64,000 nucleotides of DNA from Laguncularia racemosa (GCA_037954665.1 JBBMOL010000134.1:1612001-1676000); one strand, 5' to 3'; counted from the stretch's first letter, positions 11,532 through 23,905 are shown. Made by a program: numbers and translations. Notes: a model not told the origin generated them from the sequence alone.

Positions 11532-14500
11532 TGGAAAAGCTCAAAAACTTGAAAATTCATGTCACACCAGTAAAAAAAGAAGAAGACTCAAGTATGTACT
11601 TATATAACCATTTTAAAAAATCACTTAATCTGTGTTTGGATCAAAGGACTAAGTACCTCTCTGGATCGTATAACCAAATCTTTGGTCCCTGTTCTGCCTC
11701 TGCTTTGAGTTGCCTCTTCTCGTCTATGGCGTTGATGTGATAGATAGTTCGTGTAGCTTTTGTTTCTGGTAGGATGGCTTTATGATGAAGGTTAGATGGC
11801 CTTAATGTTGGTTGTTTAAATTAGGAGATGGCTTTTTTTTTTTTTTTTTTTTAAATATAGGAGAGGGTGGTCAAAAGATGAGGATCTTAAACTTGAAAAA
11901 CCCACCTAGAAGTTGGCGGTGGGATGCTCTAATGACCAAGCAGCTCTTAAAAAAAAAAAAAATTAAAAAACGTTTTTCATATTTATTAATAAATAAGGGA
12001 TCCTAAGTGTATGTATCCATATCCAATAGAAACTATCGAAGAAAATAAGGAAGAGGATAAAAGTAAGCCATAGAAATGTGTCAACTTCTCACCAACATGT
12101 TTATGCGACGAGAACTAGGAAGTAGGAAGACATACCCGACAAAAGCACAGCACCAAAATTGGGCTTACTAGTAATCCAACGAGGATGGGAGTAAGTGATG
12201 GGCAAGGCTGATGGGGCTCGTGAATACCATAAATGGGTTTCCCTAGTTGGTATTGTAGAGCCCAGTCTATTTTATGGATCTGCCCTGAAATCAATTTAGG
12301 ACACTCCGTCTCGAGATTATATTTATTTAATTTTCATTCTTGGGCAATGCATCTTGAATGAAGCTTTTGATCATAAACATTATCAATGAATGATACGCAA
12401 ATGATACATCTGTTCTTAATGTGAATATATTTAAAGAGAATTTATCTATGGTCTAACAATATTTTAATGTTTTTGTTTACAACTTTATATTTGTTTGTGT
12501 AATATTGACTACGCATTTTGCATAAGTTGAAAGACAAATAATAAAGAGTGTTGGAAATAAATTACTTTCAATGTATTTTCACTTGAATATCTATGAGTTG
12601 AAGTGAAACTTTCACCTTAATTTTCCGTAAAATAAGATAAATTTGATTGAAAAGTACTTTATTATTATTATTATTATTATTATTTGCGGTGGAAGAAAAT
12701 CACTACCTTGTAACTTATAAAATGGGCATCTTCTTGCACAATTGTTATTTGCTGTCTCCCAACTTAATGTGATGCATTTACTCAAATAGGGTATATTGTG
12801 TATACCATTTTTTTTAGTAATTTACGTCGATGTCTTTAATTTTAAAAATTGAGTAAACCCTCCCCCCTACATAATATTTAGCCCATCTGGCTACTTAAAT
12901 AGCAAAAAGAATAATGTGACATTACCACATTATTGAATTAATTAAAATAATACCAACAAATTAGAAAAATAATTAAGAGAATTAAAAAAAAAAACACAAA
13001 CAAAAGTTAAAGCATGATCACTAACTACCAACCTTAAACTTGATCCTGATCAATTCAACCCCTTACAGTCACAATCGATCTTGTTATCTCTCTCTTCTCA
13101 TTCTATATTAGGGGTTAAGTGAAATTCGAATAACGAATATGTATGATATTATCAAACTTCAAAAACATTAATATTTACTTTTTAGGTATAAAGTAGTAAA
13201 CCACCATCAATTGGTTCTTGGATAAATCACCACTTAATATTCGCATTGTTGGGCAAAGCTACCTAGGAGCGACCATCATGGCTGATGGCCAAAGAACGGA
13301 TTGATTTCTAGATTTTTTTGCAATTATTTTCCTTTTTGTAGTGTTCCTATTCCATTTTTTTTTGCCTTATTTTGTATAATTTCACTTATTCATGTGGCAT
13401 GACATGCTGCATCATACTTCTTGTTATGTGAGTAGCAGCATGGGCAAAATATATAGGCCCCAAATACCTTAAAAGACTGGAATCAGTTCAATTTTATTAA
13501 AATCGAGGTATTGTTGTAATTTCAAAAAATTATTAGATATAATTGGTGTAACTTACCCTAAATAAAATTAACCAAACGGAGTTAGGCTAAATAAATGTAA
13601 CTCTATCACCAACTTAAACCTTATGGGCTTGGCGTGTTAGGGTGCACATCATTATATTTTTTCAAAAGAATCAGACTGAGACATGTATAAAGCAGTCAGG
13701 GCTCTTGATGTGTTCAGAGAAACATATGCATAGAGATGGAAATTAGATGACCTAAAATCAATCCTATCTCCAATATTGCATAAAATCAGCCGGTAGAAAT
13801 TAAAAAAAAAATAATCATTAAATGCAGCTAAAACATAAATAAATGTTTTTTCAACTCTAAACAGACATTTTGTTATATAGATACAATTAATAAATATTCC
13901 GAGACACTAGTTAAACAGTTAAATTACCCAAAAAATGAAACTTCCCAAATTTCATTATATAAATAATAAAAAAAAGTATAACTTTTTTTTTTATAACGTT
14001 GATAAATGTCTTATTGCATCTATTAAGATTTTTCTCGTTATATTCTCGTATTCCGTCACGATTGCATTAATCCATACAGACTCTTGTGAATTTTAGTTTC
14101 GTTCCAATTCTATCGAAGCAACACTCTTATTAATTTTAATTATTGTAATTAATGATCATTAATTTTAATTTTGTTACTTTTTGATACGACTTAGATGATA
14201 AAGTATTTATCATAATGATAATAAATGAGTTATTAAATAATAATTTATGAGTTAGAGATATAAATTATTATTTAATATTTTAGATAATATTTATTAATTG
14301 AAAATGATTATTTAATGAACCAACACTATATAATAACTTTATATAGAATATGGATGGAATATTCATTCTTTTAAACTCAACATGCAATAGGTCTAAATGA
14401 AAATTTACCATTTATAAGGTGTATGTTCAACTGCTGTAGTGTAAAATAACCTTCAATTGTTTTCCGTTTTAGGTATCACTCCAAAATCTCCGCTCAATTT

Positions 14501-15085
14501 TTTATTAAGATATGTCTCATATCTAACAAGTTTTTTTTTTTTTTCTCCTTTTACAAAGTTTTCCATTCCTAAATTTTGTTTCCATTTATATATACTCCAA
14601 TAATATATCTGCCATATTGAGAGAGAGAAAAAAAAAATTACATCCATATTAAATTTTCTTCATATATAATGAGTATTTGCATTTAAAGTTTTAGGGAAGA
14701 TGAGAAATCATAACTTATATTTTACGACTCATGTAAAAAATTGATCTGTGTTTTATTTTTTAAACAAGTTTATGAACTTTGTTTTTATTCGTTATATAAT
14801 TATTATATGTTTTATTAAAATCTTGCGCAATATATGTGATCCAAAAAATCTTCTAAATCACCTATAAGTTTTGATAAAAAGGTTAATGTTCAATACTAAA
14901 TCTTAGTAGCTTGTTTTCTTTACTGAATCAGGAAAAATAAAATTGTTATTCACTTTTATTCGATAAAATGGATATATGAGAGTTTTTACTTAATATAAGT
15001 AGCTATTTGATGGGGGTGGAAAATATCACGAAATTTTGAATAGAATGACCCTTTGAATGGCTATTCCTTGTTTATAGTCACCAAT
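11532..15085. other. AT-rich spacer, no gene seen
   Basis: Includes a poly-T run near 11832-11851, a (TTA)n microsatellite at 12659-12684 and scattered A/T runs. Open frames are short and low in complexity. A small perfect palindrome, TTAATGATCATTAA, lies near 14150. Confidence 0.6.
12659..12684 (+). repeat. (TTA)n microsatellite
   Basis: About eight uninterrupted TTA/ATT units. Confidence 0.9.
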
Positions 15086-15375
15086 TGTCCTTTTTCTTCT
15101 TCTTCTTCTTCATGTCCATAGTCCACCCACCTCTCACAACAACTGTCTATCGGATTGAGTCCATGTCATCACCGTACACTAGACCATGCCCCCAACACTC
15201 ACCAGACCCACCCACCAGGACACCCATGCACCACACACAGCCACCGGATTTCCTTACACGTTGAGACTCGAGACAACAGAAGCAACATGTCGGAGTGGAG
15301 GAGACGATTCAAAGGATTTGCGGAGTGTTGAATGCCCAAATGATATTCGTTTGACCAAGCGGTGCTTCTTCTAAT
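15086..15375. other. C-rich segment after (TTC)n tract
   Basis: A (TTC)n run near 15092-15112 leads into a clearly C-rich, G-poor stretch (about 15120-15260) in otherwise AT-rich DNA. The plus strand has an open frame of 62 codons (15186-15374) rich in Thr and Pro, with no recognisable domain. It may be a leftover of an untranslated leader or a captured gene piece; the sequence does not decide this. Confidence 0.4.
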
Positions 15376-17185
15376 GATATAAGTTCATCGTCATTTATTT
15401 CAAAAGGGATGTTTTGTTCAACATATCACACGTTGTAAATGAAGAATCTTGTCGAAAATCAAAAGGAAGCTCTTGATTGAACTAAAACTGGATTGAAATT
15501 AACGATTATTACAACCGTTGATGAACTGAAAAAGAAGTTGTGGGCAAAATCTCCTGGCTCCTGAGGTAAAATGTGTTGACGAAGTTTCGTTACCATAAAT
15601 GAATTTTGATTCACAGTTTGATGTTCATTAGTTTGTATCATATTGGCAGTAGTGGGCGTTGGAGGAGTAAGGAATAGCGGCAGTTTTCGGATTCCTCTTC
15701 ATTTACATTCGTTTAATTTAATTTCCTTATTTTACTATTATACGTAATCAATAATTAAGATTATAAGAAAAAATATAATATCACTATAATGTTATAAGTT
15801 TGTTAAAAAATTTTAAAGTGATTTCAACAAATGATTCTCAAGAAAATTGAGATGATAAAAATTAAGAAGACCCATTTTCGATATTTTCTTATCGCACTAC
15901 TAATCTATTTTAAAGGTGTTTAGTCAAACTAAATAATATAATAGAATATTTCAGTTTCATTTCATTCTAAATGAATAATAATTCAATTACAAATATATTA
16001 TATTCAATAAAGTAAATAAGTAGAAAATAAACAAGCTCTAAATAACAAAAGAGAGGGCTTCATGATTCGTTGTTTTAGATTTTTTGATCTCAATGTGCTT
16101 ATTATTATTTCTTTTTTCTTTTTGTGTGTTATGTACATGTCAAATTGAGATTTTAATAGATTTGATGGTTGTATAATAATGAAGACAAAAGCATGCCATA
16201 AGTTTGTTGAAAAAAAGAAAAACACGTGTATTTTCAAATTCTTGCCTATTCTTTATTAATCCCTCCCAAATACCTATCTAGCTCTAAAGTTGCATTTGAT
16301 TCAATATACGGAAATAGCCATTATGCTTTTATTATTTGTGAAATAATTATTTTCTTATTTTATTTCAAAAAATATATTGTAAATAATGTTTATGTCATAA
16401 ATATGGAATAAATGAGTTATTTTTATTCCATCACCTCGCTAAATGAATTTTTATTTATTTTTATATAATATATAACTTTTATTTTAAAAATATTTTACAA
16501 TCATAAAATAAAATAACATAAAAAAAAAAACTTATTACCACTTTACAACCTTACGCATTTCATTGTAGGAAATACAGATAAACAATAGGACCTTGCCAAA
16601 AGCACTTGAACGCAGCTTTCTAGGGAAAAAAAAGAAGAAAAGGACATATTTTAAACCCTACTGAGTTGGACGTGGACACATGAAAAGACTTGTTGAAGAT
16701 CTGTCTGTTAGCAATTTAATGGATTGAGCAAAGAAAAAGAGCCATCGCGAAGAAGAGGAAGGACTGTTTCACGAAAAAAGGTTGAGGAAATGTTGCCTGG
16801 CTGCTAGGATGATGGCCCAATGACAATTCATTCACATTTACATTTACATGAGCAAAGAGTAGGATTCGAAAAGTTACTAAGGAAGCAAAAGTTTTTCCTT
16901 TGAAGCCGTTCCAAATGTTTGGAGTAAGTGCAAAACAGTGATCCATAATTGCTTGGTGCATATCATTGATTCACATAGAATATTATTATAACGACTATGA
17001 CATGATGAATATTTAATTATTTTGAAAAAAATAGACAATTTAAATAAAAAACTAAATAACTCTAATGGAATGCTTGAAAATTCGGAAAACTTATGCATTG
17101 GTCAGTAAGTTTTCATGAAAAAAGAAATATGGTGAAATGAGTAGAAATCAAAACAAATGTAAAAAAAAAAGAGAAATATGATTTT
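15376..17185. other. spacer downstream of ARO gene
   Basis: No domain-bearing frame on either strand. Mostly AT-rich, with a more balanced stretch at 16600-16960 that I cannot identify. Confidence 0.55.
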
Positions 17186-17189
17186 ATTT

Positions 17190-17485
17190 TATGTTTAGAT
17201 AAATGAGAAGGAAGTGAAATTAATATGAGAAAATTTTCCATTTTCATTTCATATAATTAAAAGAAAAAGTTGTTTATAGATAATATTACCTCTTTTTTAA
17301 AAAAAAAAACTTATATTTAAATGGGCATCTTTGTAATTTTAAACATTTTTCCACTCTTTTTCTCCATTTTTTTCTTCGAAACGAGGGGAAAATTTAATGA
17401 CTTCTGAAATGAAAATTTATGCATTTCTCTTCATTTTCTTATATTTCCACTCTTCTCTTTAATTATCAAATACAAAATTTCCACT
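17190..17485. mobile_element. MITE-like element
   Basis: Imperfect terminal inverted repeats: the left part (TTTAGATAAATGAGAAGGAA) resembles the reverse complement of the right part (TTTGATAATTAAAGAGAAGA), and an inner pair of TTTTCATTTCA/TGAAATGAAAA is also inverted. Total about 295 bp, non-coding and AT-rich. No clear target duplication. It sits just downstream of the ARO stop codon and might overlap the 3' end of its transcript. Confidence 0.4.
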
Positions 17486-17643
17486 TGATTTCATTCTTTT
17501 CTCCTTATTTCCTCCTACTTTTGCCCAAGGGTTAAATTGAGAAGTCAAAAAAGGTGGATTACTGAAATAGAAATGGAAAGGCACCCTTATTGTACCTTTT
17601 CCCTAAATTTTCAATAAACCAGTGTTGTACAAGTAGCCTTAAA

Positions 17644-19632
17644 TTAATGGAAACCTCTTGAACCTCTGGATTGATAGAGTTCCAATCTACTCTTGGCTTC
17701 TGGTAGTAGGCTTTTCATGCGAGAATCATTGATGAGATGTGCATGCTTCGTGGACCATTCCAGGACTATTAACACCTCTTCTCCTGCTAGTGTTTCACTG
17801 TCAGGAACATGCAATGAAATGTTGCATAAAAGTATGGTTGCAGGAATCTGAACTTTCTCTTCACCAAAGTAAACTAGCTGAATTAAGTGTTTCACTCCTC
17901 CTACATTAATTATGGCATTGCAATGGTTGACATGGAGGAAATTGTCCTTGCAGGCGAATTTATTCAGCGCGATAGTTGCCTCCCTCGACACCTCGGGTTC
18001 CCTCTCGTCCAGCAATTCCACCAGTGGACCGATGATTCGAGTTTCCGTGGCCCGAAAAGTCCTTGCCAGGCTTCCGATCGCTCGAATGCAGGGCACCAGG
18101 AGGTCCGAATCGGCCTTTTCGATTACTTTTAGTAATTGATCGACAACTGCTTTTGCAGCTGGGGATGTTGGCTTGAAACCTGATCGTCTTAATTCCGCAT
18201 TTCGCTCGGCGACAGCCGTTATCTCCATTAGGGCCATGGCTGAGTAGGATTTAACATCTTCAGGACCCTTTTCTAGCAAAATTGCAAAGCATAGGAGAGC
18301 TCTAGATTCTGTGATGAACCGGCAAATTTCCACGTTGCCCTTGGAGAGTTGCCAGAGGGCTCTTGCTGCCATTGCTTTCATTTGTGCCTTAGTTGCAGGA
18401 TCTTCAAATTCTCTACTCTTACTCTTAGTGCTACTTCCAACATGTTGTGATTGATGCTCGTGGTGTGATTTGGCGTTGTTTTGGTTATTCCTAGGATGAT
18501 GACCGTGATGATTCACCGAGTGACTGGGCAATTTTGGCGGTTTGGTATTGGACTGACTACTAGAAGTTGGATTTTTCATTGCCGTTGTATTAGTCACCGC
18601 ATTATGCACTTGACTCGGAGTTTCGATAACGATCGGCTGCTTAATCTGTTTCAAACCATTCTTATCTGGTTCTTCTTTTCCTGCCTGATCGCTGCCAGAA
18701 CTATTGCTAGCCATTTCTACTGCATGGGTTGACATCTTTTGCTTATTGGAAATTGCGTACTTGCTATATTCCCGGACGGTTTCAAATGCGAGATGACTAA
18801 CAAGCGGCGTGATCACATTATTTTGGGCAAAATGATCTTGGCTTTTGGGATGGGTCGCAGCCAATTCCGACACCGCCCATGCCACAACAACCTGAGCTTT
18901 CATCTGCCCTTCTTTCAGGATTTTCGCAAAAACGGAGCATACCCCTGCATTAACAATTTGTTGGACATTTTCGGGGTCCCGTCCGAGCAGGCCAATTGCC
19001 CTGGCAGCATTTTCCTGACCTTCTGTCGTTCCTTCCTTAATCAATTTTAGAAGTGGAGGCACCCCACCTTCTTCAATTATTAGTTTCCCGTTTCGCCCGT
19101 TGTCTTGGGCTAGGGAAACTATGGACGCAGCAGCATCTGATCGCTCCTGCATCGATCCTGTGCATAGGATTGCAACTTGTTCCCAAATCAAGCACAAGAT
19201 TGGCTCGTTCGATGCAATTGGAGGAAGTCCAAGGTAATCATCACGGCGGTCACTAGCTAAAGCGGAGACCCTGAGAAGCCAGGAAACATCTCCAGTGGAA
19301 TTCTCTAACTGGATTAATGTTCTCCTAAATGCAGGAGCCGGTATGATCGTGAAAATCCGCTTCATTAGCCCGTTTCCGCGGCATTTCGCAACAATTTTGA
19401 GGGCCTTGTTTAGGGCTTGTTCCGTGTCTTTGATTATTCTTCGCGTTGGTTTCTCATAGAGGTCTCTGCTGGCTCGTGCAGCCTGGCGGAGTAGGCCAGC
19501 TAGCTTCTCGGTTTTCTCCTTGATCTCGGAGCAGTCGTGTTTGAAAGAGTGGTGGACATCATTTGCCGATTTGGTCACTTGGTCAGCCAATTGAATTGGC
19601 CTTGCAAGGATTTGTTTCACAATGTCCGCCAT
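17644..19632 (-). CDS. ARO: ARMADILLO REPEAT ONLY (ARO) protein
   Basis: Intact single-exon gene of 662 aa. The N-terminus MADIVKQILARPIQLADQVT is the hallmark start of plant ARO proteins. Residues 1-140 form a helical N-terminal domain, 145-295 hold the first armadillo repeats (for example GGVPPLLKLI, ENAARAIGLL), about 296-410 is a polar linker rich in Ser, Asn and His (HHGHHPRNNQNN), and 411-625 hold further repeats (MAARALWQLS, EATIALNKFA, GGVKHLIQLV). Length agrees with the family (about 615-670 aa). In Arabidopsis, ARO1 acts in pollen tubes and ARO2-4 in root hairs and trichomes, controlling polar growth, actin and vesicle delivery with small-GTPase partners; that role is inferred here from family membership. 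The ATG at 19630-19632 is chosen because the frame stays open only five codons further, to a GTG at 19645-19647, and the family starts at MADIV. By position next to a DnaJ11-like gene, ARO3 is the likeliest ortholog, but this is not proven. Confidence 0.95.
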   Translation of the reverse strand: MADIVKQILARPIQLADQVTKSANDVHHSFKHDCSEIKEKTEKLAGLLRQAARASRDLYEKPTRRIIKDTEQALNKALKIVAKCRGNGLMKRIFTIIPAPAFRRTLIQLENSTGDVSWLLRVSALASDRRDDYLGLPPIASNEPILCLIWEQVAILCTGSMQERSDAAASIVSLAQDNGRNGKLIIEEGGVPPLLKLIKEGTTEGQENAARAIGLLGRDPENVQQIVNAGVCSVFAKILKEGQMKAQVVVAWAVSELAATHPKSQDHFAQNNVITPLVSHLAFETVREYSKYAISNKQKMSTHAVEMASNSSGSDQAGKEEPDKNGLKQIKQPIVIETPSQVHNAVTNTTAMKNPTSSSQSNTKPPKLPSHSVNHHGHHPRNNQNNAKSHHEHQSQHVGSSTKSKSREFEDPATKAQMKAMAARALWQLSKGNVEICRFITESRALLCFAILLEKGPEDVKSYSAMALMEITAVAERNAELRRSGFKPTSPAAKAVVDQLLKVIEKADSDLLVPCIRAIGSLARTFRATETRIIGPLVELLDEREPEVSREATIALNKFACKDNFLHVNHCNAIINVGGVKHLIQLVYFGEEKVQIPATILLCNISLHVPDSETLAGEEVLIVLEWSTKHAHLINDSRMKSLLPEAKSRLELYQSRGSRGFH

Positions 19633-19669
19633 GCCCGAAGCGGACACAGAAAATGTGGATCCAATATTC

Positions 19670-19693
19670 TTATCCCTTCACAAAGAATAACAT
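19670..19693 (-). promoter_or_regulatory. upstream ORF in ARO leader
   Basis: The only ATG seen in the inferred leader opens a seven-codon frame (MLFFVKG, then TAA), ending 37 nt before the ARO ATG. Such a short upstream ORF can lower translation of the main frame or allow re-initiation. Its presence is read directly; any regulatory effect is inference. Confidence 0.5.
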
Positions 19694-20030
19694 CACAGTT
19701 GCCGCAATGAAAAACGGGGAAGAAAATCCTCCCAGAGGTGGTGTGTGTTGATTTTCTTGGTACGCAGTCCTAGGACAGGTTAGGTCAGTCTTTAAGGTAC
19801 AGTACCGACTGGAAAGCAAAATGTGAATTTTGGTACCCTAGGATATGTGATGATGAAAACGGGGACCTGAGGATAAGTTTCCAGGACCAGTTTGGGCGCA
19901 GTGCAAGGTGTAGGTAGGTGGCGGAGGGTGGTGGTGGGTTGTTTTGCTGGTGGCGAGATGGGGTTGAATGAGTAGAGTGTATTTGCACTAGCTCAAAACG
20001 TGATATATTGGAAGTAAAAGGGGAAGTGAA

Positions 20031-20041
20031 TTATTTATATA
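20031..20041 (-). promoter_or_regulatory. TATA box of ARO gene
   Basis: On the minus strand the sequence reads TATATAAATAA, followed by a pyrimidine-rich leader (about 20000 down to 19633) with CCACCACCACCC motifs. This places transcription start near 20005 and gives a leader of about 370 nt. No closer TATA element was found. Confidence 0.55.
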
Positions 20042-21070
20042 GGAGGACCTGGAAAATAGAAGTCAGACAGGGAAAGAAAAACAAAATCATTAGTTGTGAA
20101 GGCCTTAAAATATAAAGTTTGGATTTGATACTCTCAAATGCTTTATCTAAGGTTATATAATAATTAATGGTTGATGTTAAAGGAAGAAATAACATTATAA
20201 TTTCATAACATATTTTAAAAATACTAATAATCTCAGCCATCGGACAATATACTTTTGAAGGATACATTTGCATGAAGTTTGTTGGCAAAAACGAGGATGT
20301 TATAATGTTTTATTGGTTCTTACGATCATGAACCTCGGGACCGTTACAGCATGACGCTACTCGACACGCACCCGTGATTATGAAATGTGTTTAGATCTGA
20401 CGGTGATGATGCTTCATAGCTTAGGCGAGAAATGATGGAGTCGACTGGGACGTGGTATGGACGCTCCCTCTTGGCGAGTTGGGATCGTATTGCTGGGACC
20501 ACAACGTTGACGTATTGACATCTTGGACTTGCTTGGTATGGGAAACTGCCTTGTCACCAATGACATACGGACATGCGTCCATGTTGTGGGTCCCATATGC
20601 TACACTGTCAAGTAGGAAATCTACGGCTGGGTGGAATGGGACTGAGGTAAAGCCAAAATGGTGAGTAATATATATTTTGATTTTTCTTTTTAGTGAATCA
20701 TTTTTTTTGGTGAATAAAGATTTAACAAAGTAAGGGAATATATAATATACATATACACCGATCTTAAAATGCAATTAGACTCATAAGTTAAAGTTGTTCG
20801 TTAATTTTTATCCTATCCTTTTATCCTTCATGAAATGAGGTTATGGGTTATATTGAGCAATAAAAAGAATATATCTAAAAACCTAAATTAAACGGTTTCA
20901 CAAAACTTGTTAAATTATATCATTTTTATGTCACGGTAAATAGATTCATTCCAAGTAGAAGTCTTTAGTAAAAATTGAATCAAAATCTTTATGTTAAATA
21001 TGTGGGATCTTGTATTATAAATGCAAATATTAGATAATTGTTGGATAGTGATTTTGCTTGTTTTACCATT
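20042..21070. other. ARO upstream region, no gene seen
   Basis: A stretch of unusually balanced composition lies at about 20320-20660, within 700 bp upstream of the inferred ARO start. It contains GTGGGTCCCAT at 20586-20596, close to a class I TCP site (GTGGGNCCCAC). It may be distal promoter sequence. Frames on both strands here are short and unrecognised. Confidence 0.4.
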
Positions 21071-21078
21071 GGTAGTGT

Positions 21079-22440
21079 AGATGTTCAACTTGAAAGATGG
21101 TAGTGTAAATGCTGATAACATTGATTACGAAGAGGAAGATGATTTGTTGCTTAGTGCACTTGATAATGATGAATCGTATGTTAGAAGTTTGTTAAGTGTA
21201 TGGGGGTTTATTCTTGGAGCAACAAGTAGGGCTACAAATCATTAAATAAGTCCATAAGAAGAAAGATAATGACCAAGGGCTTTTGAGGTTTGAAGTGACG
21301 GATGTAGTTGATGAAACTAATTATGGAGATAATGAAATTGAGCACAATGGTTATGAGAGGGAGGAAGATGATGAGAGTGACAAAGAATGGTTTGTGAGGG
21401 TAAGGACTAAATATCTTACCTATGAGCCTAAAGCAAGTGATCCTGTACTTGTTATTTCTATAGTTGGTGAGGATGCAAAACAATTTATGTAGACCATTGT
21501 TAGGCACATCATATTTTAGTAGAAGAAATTTAAGTTTGAGAAGATCGATTGAGAGAAAGTTTGTGCAAAATGTGTGAAAAATAACCATCTTAACTTACAT
21601 ATGGGTCATTATATAGGAAGATGGGCTCCAGTTGAGGCACGGAATCACACATGTGGGATGTTCTCTAAAATTAAATGGTTAAGAAAATCCATGTTTGAAA
21701 AAAAAAAAGAATGAAAAGAAAATTAACACAACCAAAGTGGTCCCTTATATTAAACTGGTAGTTTTGAGAATTTGGTATAGATGGGGTTAGAAGTGAATTG
21801 GTGTTGTCAACAAGTAGAGTTAAGATAACACATGGCTAAAATCAAGTCTAAGCATGATTAGAAATTTTTTAGCTTGAGCTCGTTTTATTGTAGAATCTAA
21901 CTGGCTTGAGCTTGACTTGATTAGTTGGTTTAGGCTTAATTTATTTAAAATATATATATTTATCCTAATTAAAATAATATTCATATTTAAGCTCGATTCA
22001 AACTCAATTGACATTAAGTTCCATTCAAACTTAATTAGGCTTTGTGAATTAATTGAGCTAACAATGATGAAACTTAGCTTAACTCAATAATCTACTTGAA
22101 GAGTTCAAGTACTAATAGTTTGTGAGTAAATTTGGTTCATTTACGCTTCTAATATGATGTCATCTAAAGTTAGTGCAGGAGAGCAAAGTTGATGGTTTCT
22201 TATGATGAGAAGTCTAAGATGCTCTAAGAATATGTTTACAAGCATCATAATAGAATGTAAGGAAGCTTAGTGTTGATGAAGGTTGATAAAGCCATGCATG
22301 AAGTCAAACCTAAGTTTATTCACTTTTATGTGTGATTCGATGCTTTAGAGTAAGGTTTTCTTGAGGATGTAAGTAGAAGAATAATTGATGTAGATGATTG
22401 TTTCCTTAAAGGGTGTTATGAAGATAAAATCTTACAAAGG
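21079..22440 (+). pseudogene. Mutator-like (MULE) transposase relic
   Basis: An acidic N-terminal stretch (EREEDDESDKEWFVRV near 21355-21400) is followed by EKVCAKCVKNNHLNLHMG and VEARNHTCGMF near 21555-21665, matching the N-terminal MULE domain with its Cys/His pattern ('R-rakC---C-w-i ... HtC'). After an interruption, EYVYKHHNRM, FDALE and IIDVDDCFLKGCYEDKIL (near 22225-22437) match the start of the DDE core, where the first catalytic Asp sits in the 'vDg-FLKg' block. Several stops interrupt the frame, and the remaining DDE core, SWIM zinc finger and C-terminus are missing after about 22440, so this is a truncated dead copy. Confidence 0.7.
21795..22160. mobile_element. MITE-like insert inside MULE relic
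   Basis: The two recognisable MULE blocks are separated by about 500 bp with no transposase similarity. This part is rich in 'cttgagctc/gcttgactt' words, and its right end on the minus strand reads TAGAAGCGTAAATGAACC, similar to the TAGGGGTGTAAATGAACCGA ends of small hAT-type elements. The left end is unclear and no target duplication was found, so the boundaries are approximate. Confidence 0.35.
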
Positions 22441-22444
22441 AATT

Positions 22445-23690
22445 GCAATTTCTCATTTTGCAACAATACAAATTATATAGAATAACAATTTTGTCAATTG
22501 TATGCAAGAATAAGGTCACATGAGAAGAATTACTACTATATTTTATAGGCCAACCAAACATGCCATCAAATGGGACTAGGGTTTTTAAGTTATGGCAAAT
22601 GGGAGCAACTATAATACAATTAATTGGTTTGTTAATAGGGATGGTGATTGTGGCTTAGATATTGGGAGAAGGAGAGAGGAGAGTGGAGGTGGTGGTTGTG
22701 GGTATGCTATAGGGGAGAGAGTGTTTTCATTTTTCAATTTAGTTGCTAAACATTTTCATAATATGTAAATTTTATTTTCATTGATTATTTAAAACAAAAT
22801 CATTCCAAATAGCAATTAGTGGGCCCTTAAGATGTTTTTCTAACGGATGGTGATGGCTATCACATAAAAATTGATAATACATGTCATATCATCTATAATT
22901 GCTGCAAATGGTGTTAAGTAAGATAGTTACGTTAATATCGCAAAGTTTAATTAAACATCAAAAATAGTGTTAAAAAAGTTTGGTTATTTAAGTAAAAAAT
23001 AACCCTATCTATTTGTGAAAGAACATATACACGGATTTACTTATTTATAACAAGCTTTTGAGTAAGAATTGGTGAGACTGACTTTTGTGACATTTTGTGA
23101 TAATTGATAATCATGCTCTTTACTAATTAAGGACCCTCAACAAAAATGGGATCATGAACCTTAGCCAGAAAAAAGGAAATATGAATGCCTTATTGCCATT
23201 AAGTTTTCGAGTATAATAGCTAACATGGAAAAAGGAGTTTTCAACTGAAGTGGCGTCTGTCTATTTTTCAACAGCTCACCTATGGCTGGTTTAGAGCACA
23301 AATAGAATCCATAATAGGTGCTAAGGGCCATTGACATTGTTGTGATACATAGATGATACATCAAAAATTTTTATTCATGTGTTATTTAGTTATTTATGTT
23401 TCACATTTAGCTTTTAATGGAACTCAATATTAATTTGAGGAGAATAACAATGAAAGGACATAGATGGAACCTAGTATTATTCTTGTGATACATTAAATTC
23501 TCTTCTTTTTTTTTTCTCTATTTTTTTTTCTTCCTACACCATTTGATTTAGGTGAACAAACTTAATTTCATAATTTATTCCTTCATCCTCACAATATTCA
23601 TGAAATAATATGTGTTTCTCCCTTCTATTCGATGCAACTCTTTTTAATTGATTCATTTAATTCATTTGACACTTTAATAATAATAATGAT
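22445..23690. other. spacer, no gene seen
   Basis: A short purine-rich patch (22660-22725, repeated GGAG and GGTGG) stands out, but no coding or RNA feature is recognisable. Confidence 0.55.
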
Positions 23691-23696
23691 AATAAA

Positions 23697-23839
23697 AATA
23701 ATAATAACAACAACAAAAACTTGATGAAATATTAATCTTCATTTCTTAGTATATGTACTATTGCATAATAATAATAACAACAACAACAACAACTTAATGA
23801 AATATTAATCTTCGTTTCTTAGTTTATATACTATTGCAT
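23697..23839 (+). repeat. tandem duplication, 2 x ~72 bp
   Basis: A unit beginning ATAATAACAACAACAA and ending ACTATTGCAT occurs twice back to back, with a few substitutions and a longer CAA run in the second copy. Likely slippage or unequal exchange at the simple-repeat part. Confidence 0.85.
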
Positions 23840-23905
23840 ATCTTAAACCATCATTATAATGTTACATAGAACTTTTACTATGGTTTATTCTAGCCTCCTA
23901 AGTTT

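Noticed and set aside
17887..19256. Several plus-strand open frames opposite the ARO gene
   Set aside because: They lie antisense to a conserved coding region, have no domains, and stay open only because of the codon pattern on the other strand.
19633..19647. N-terminal extension of the ARO protein by five codons from a GTG
   Set aside because: Nuclear plant genes start at ATG with rare exceptions, and the family-conserved start MADIVKQILA begins at 19632.
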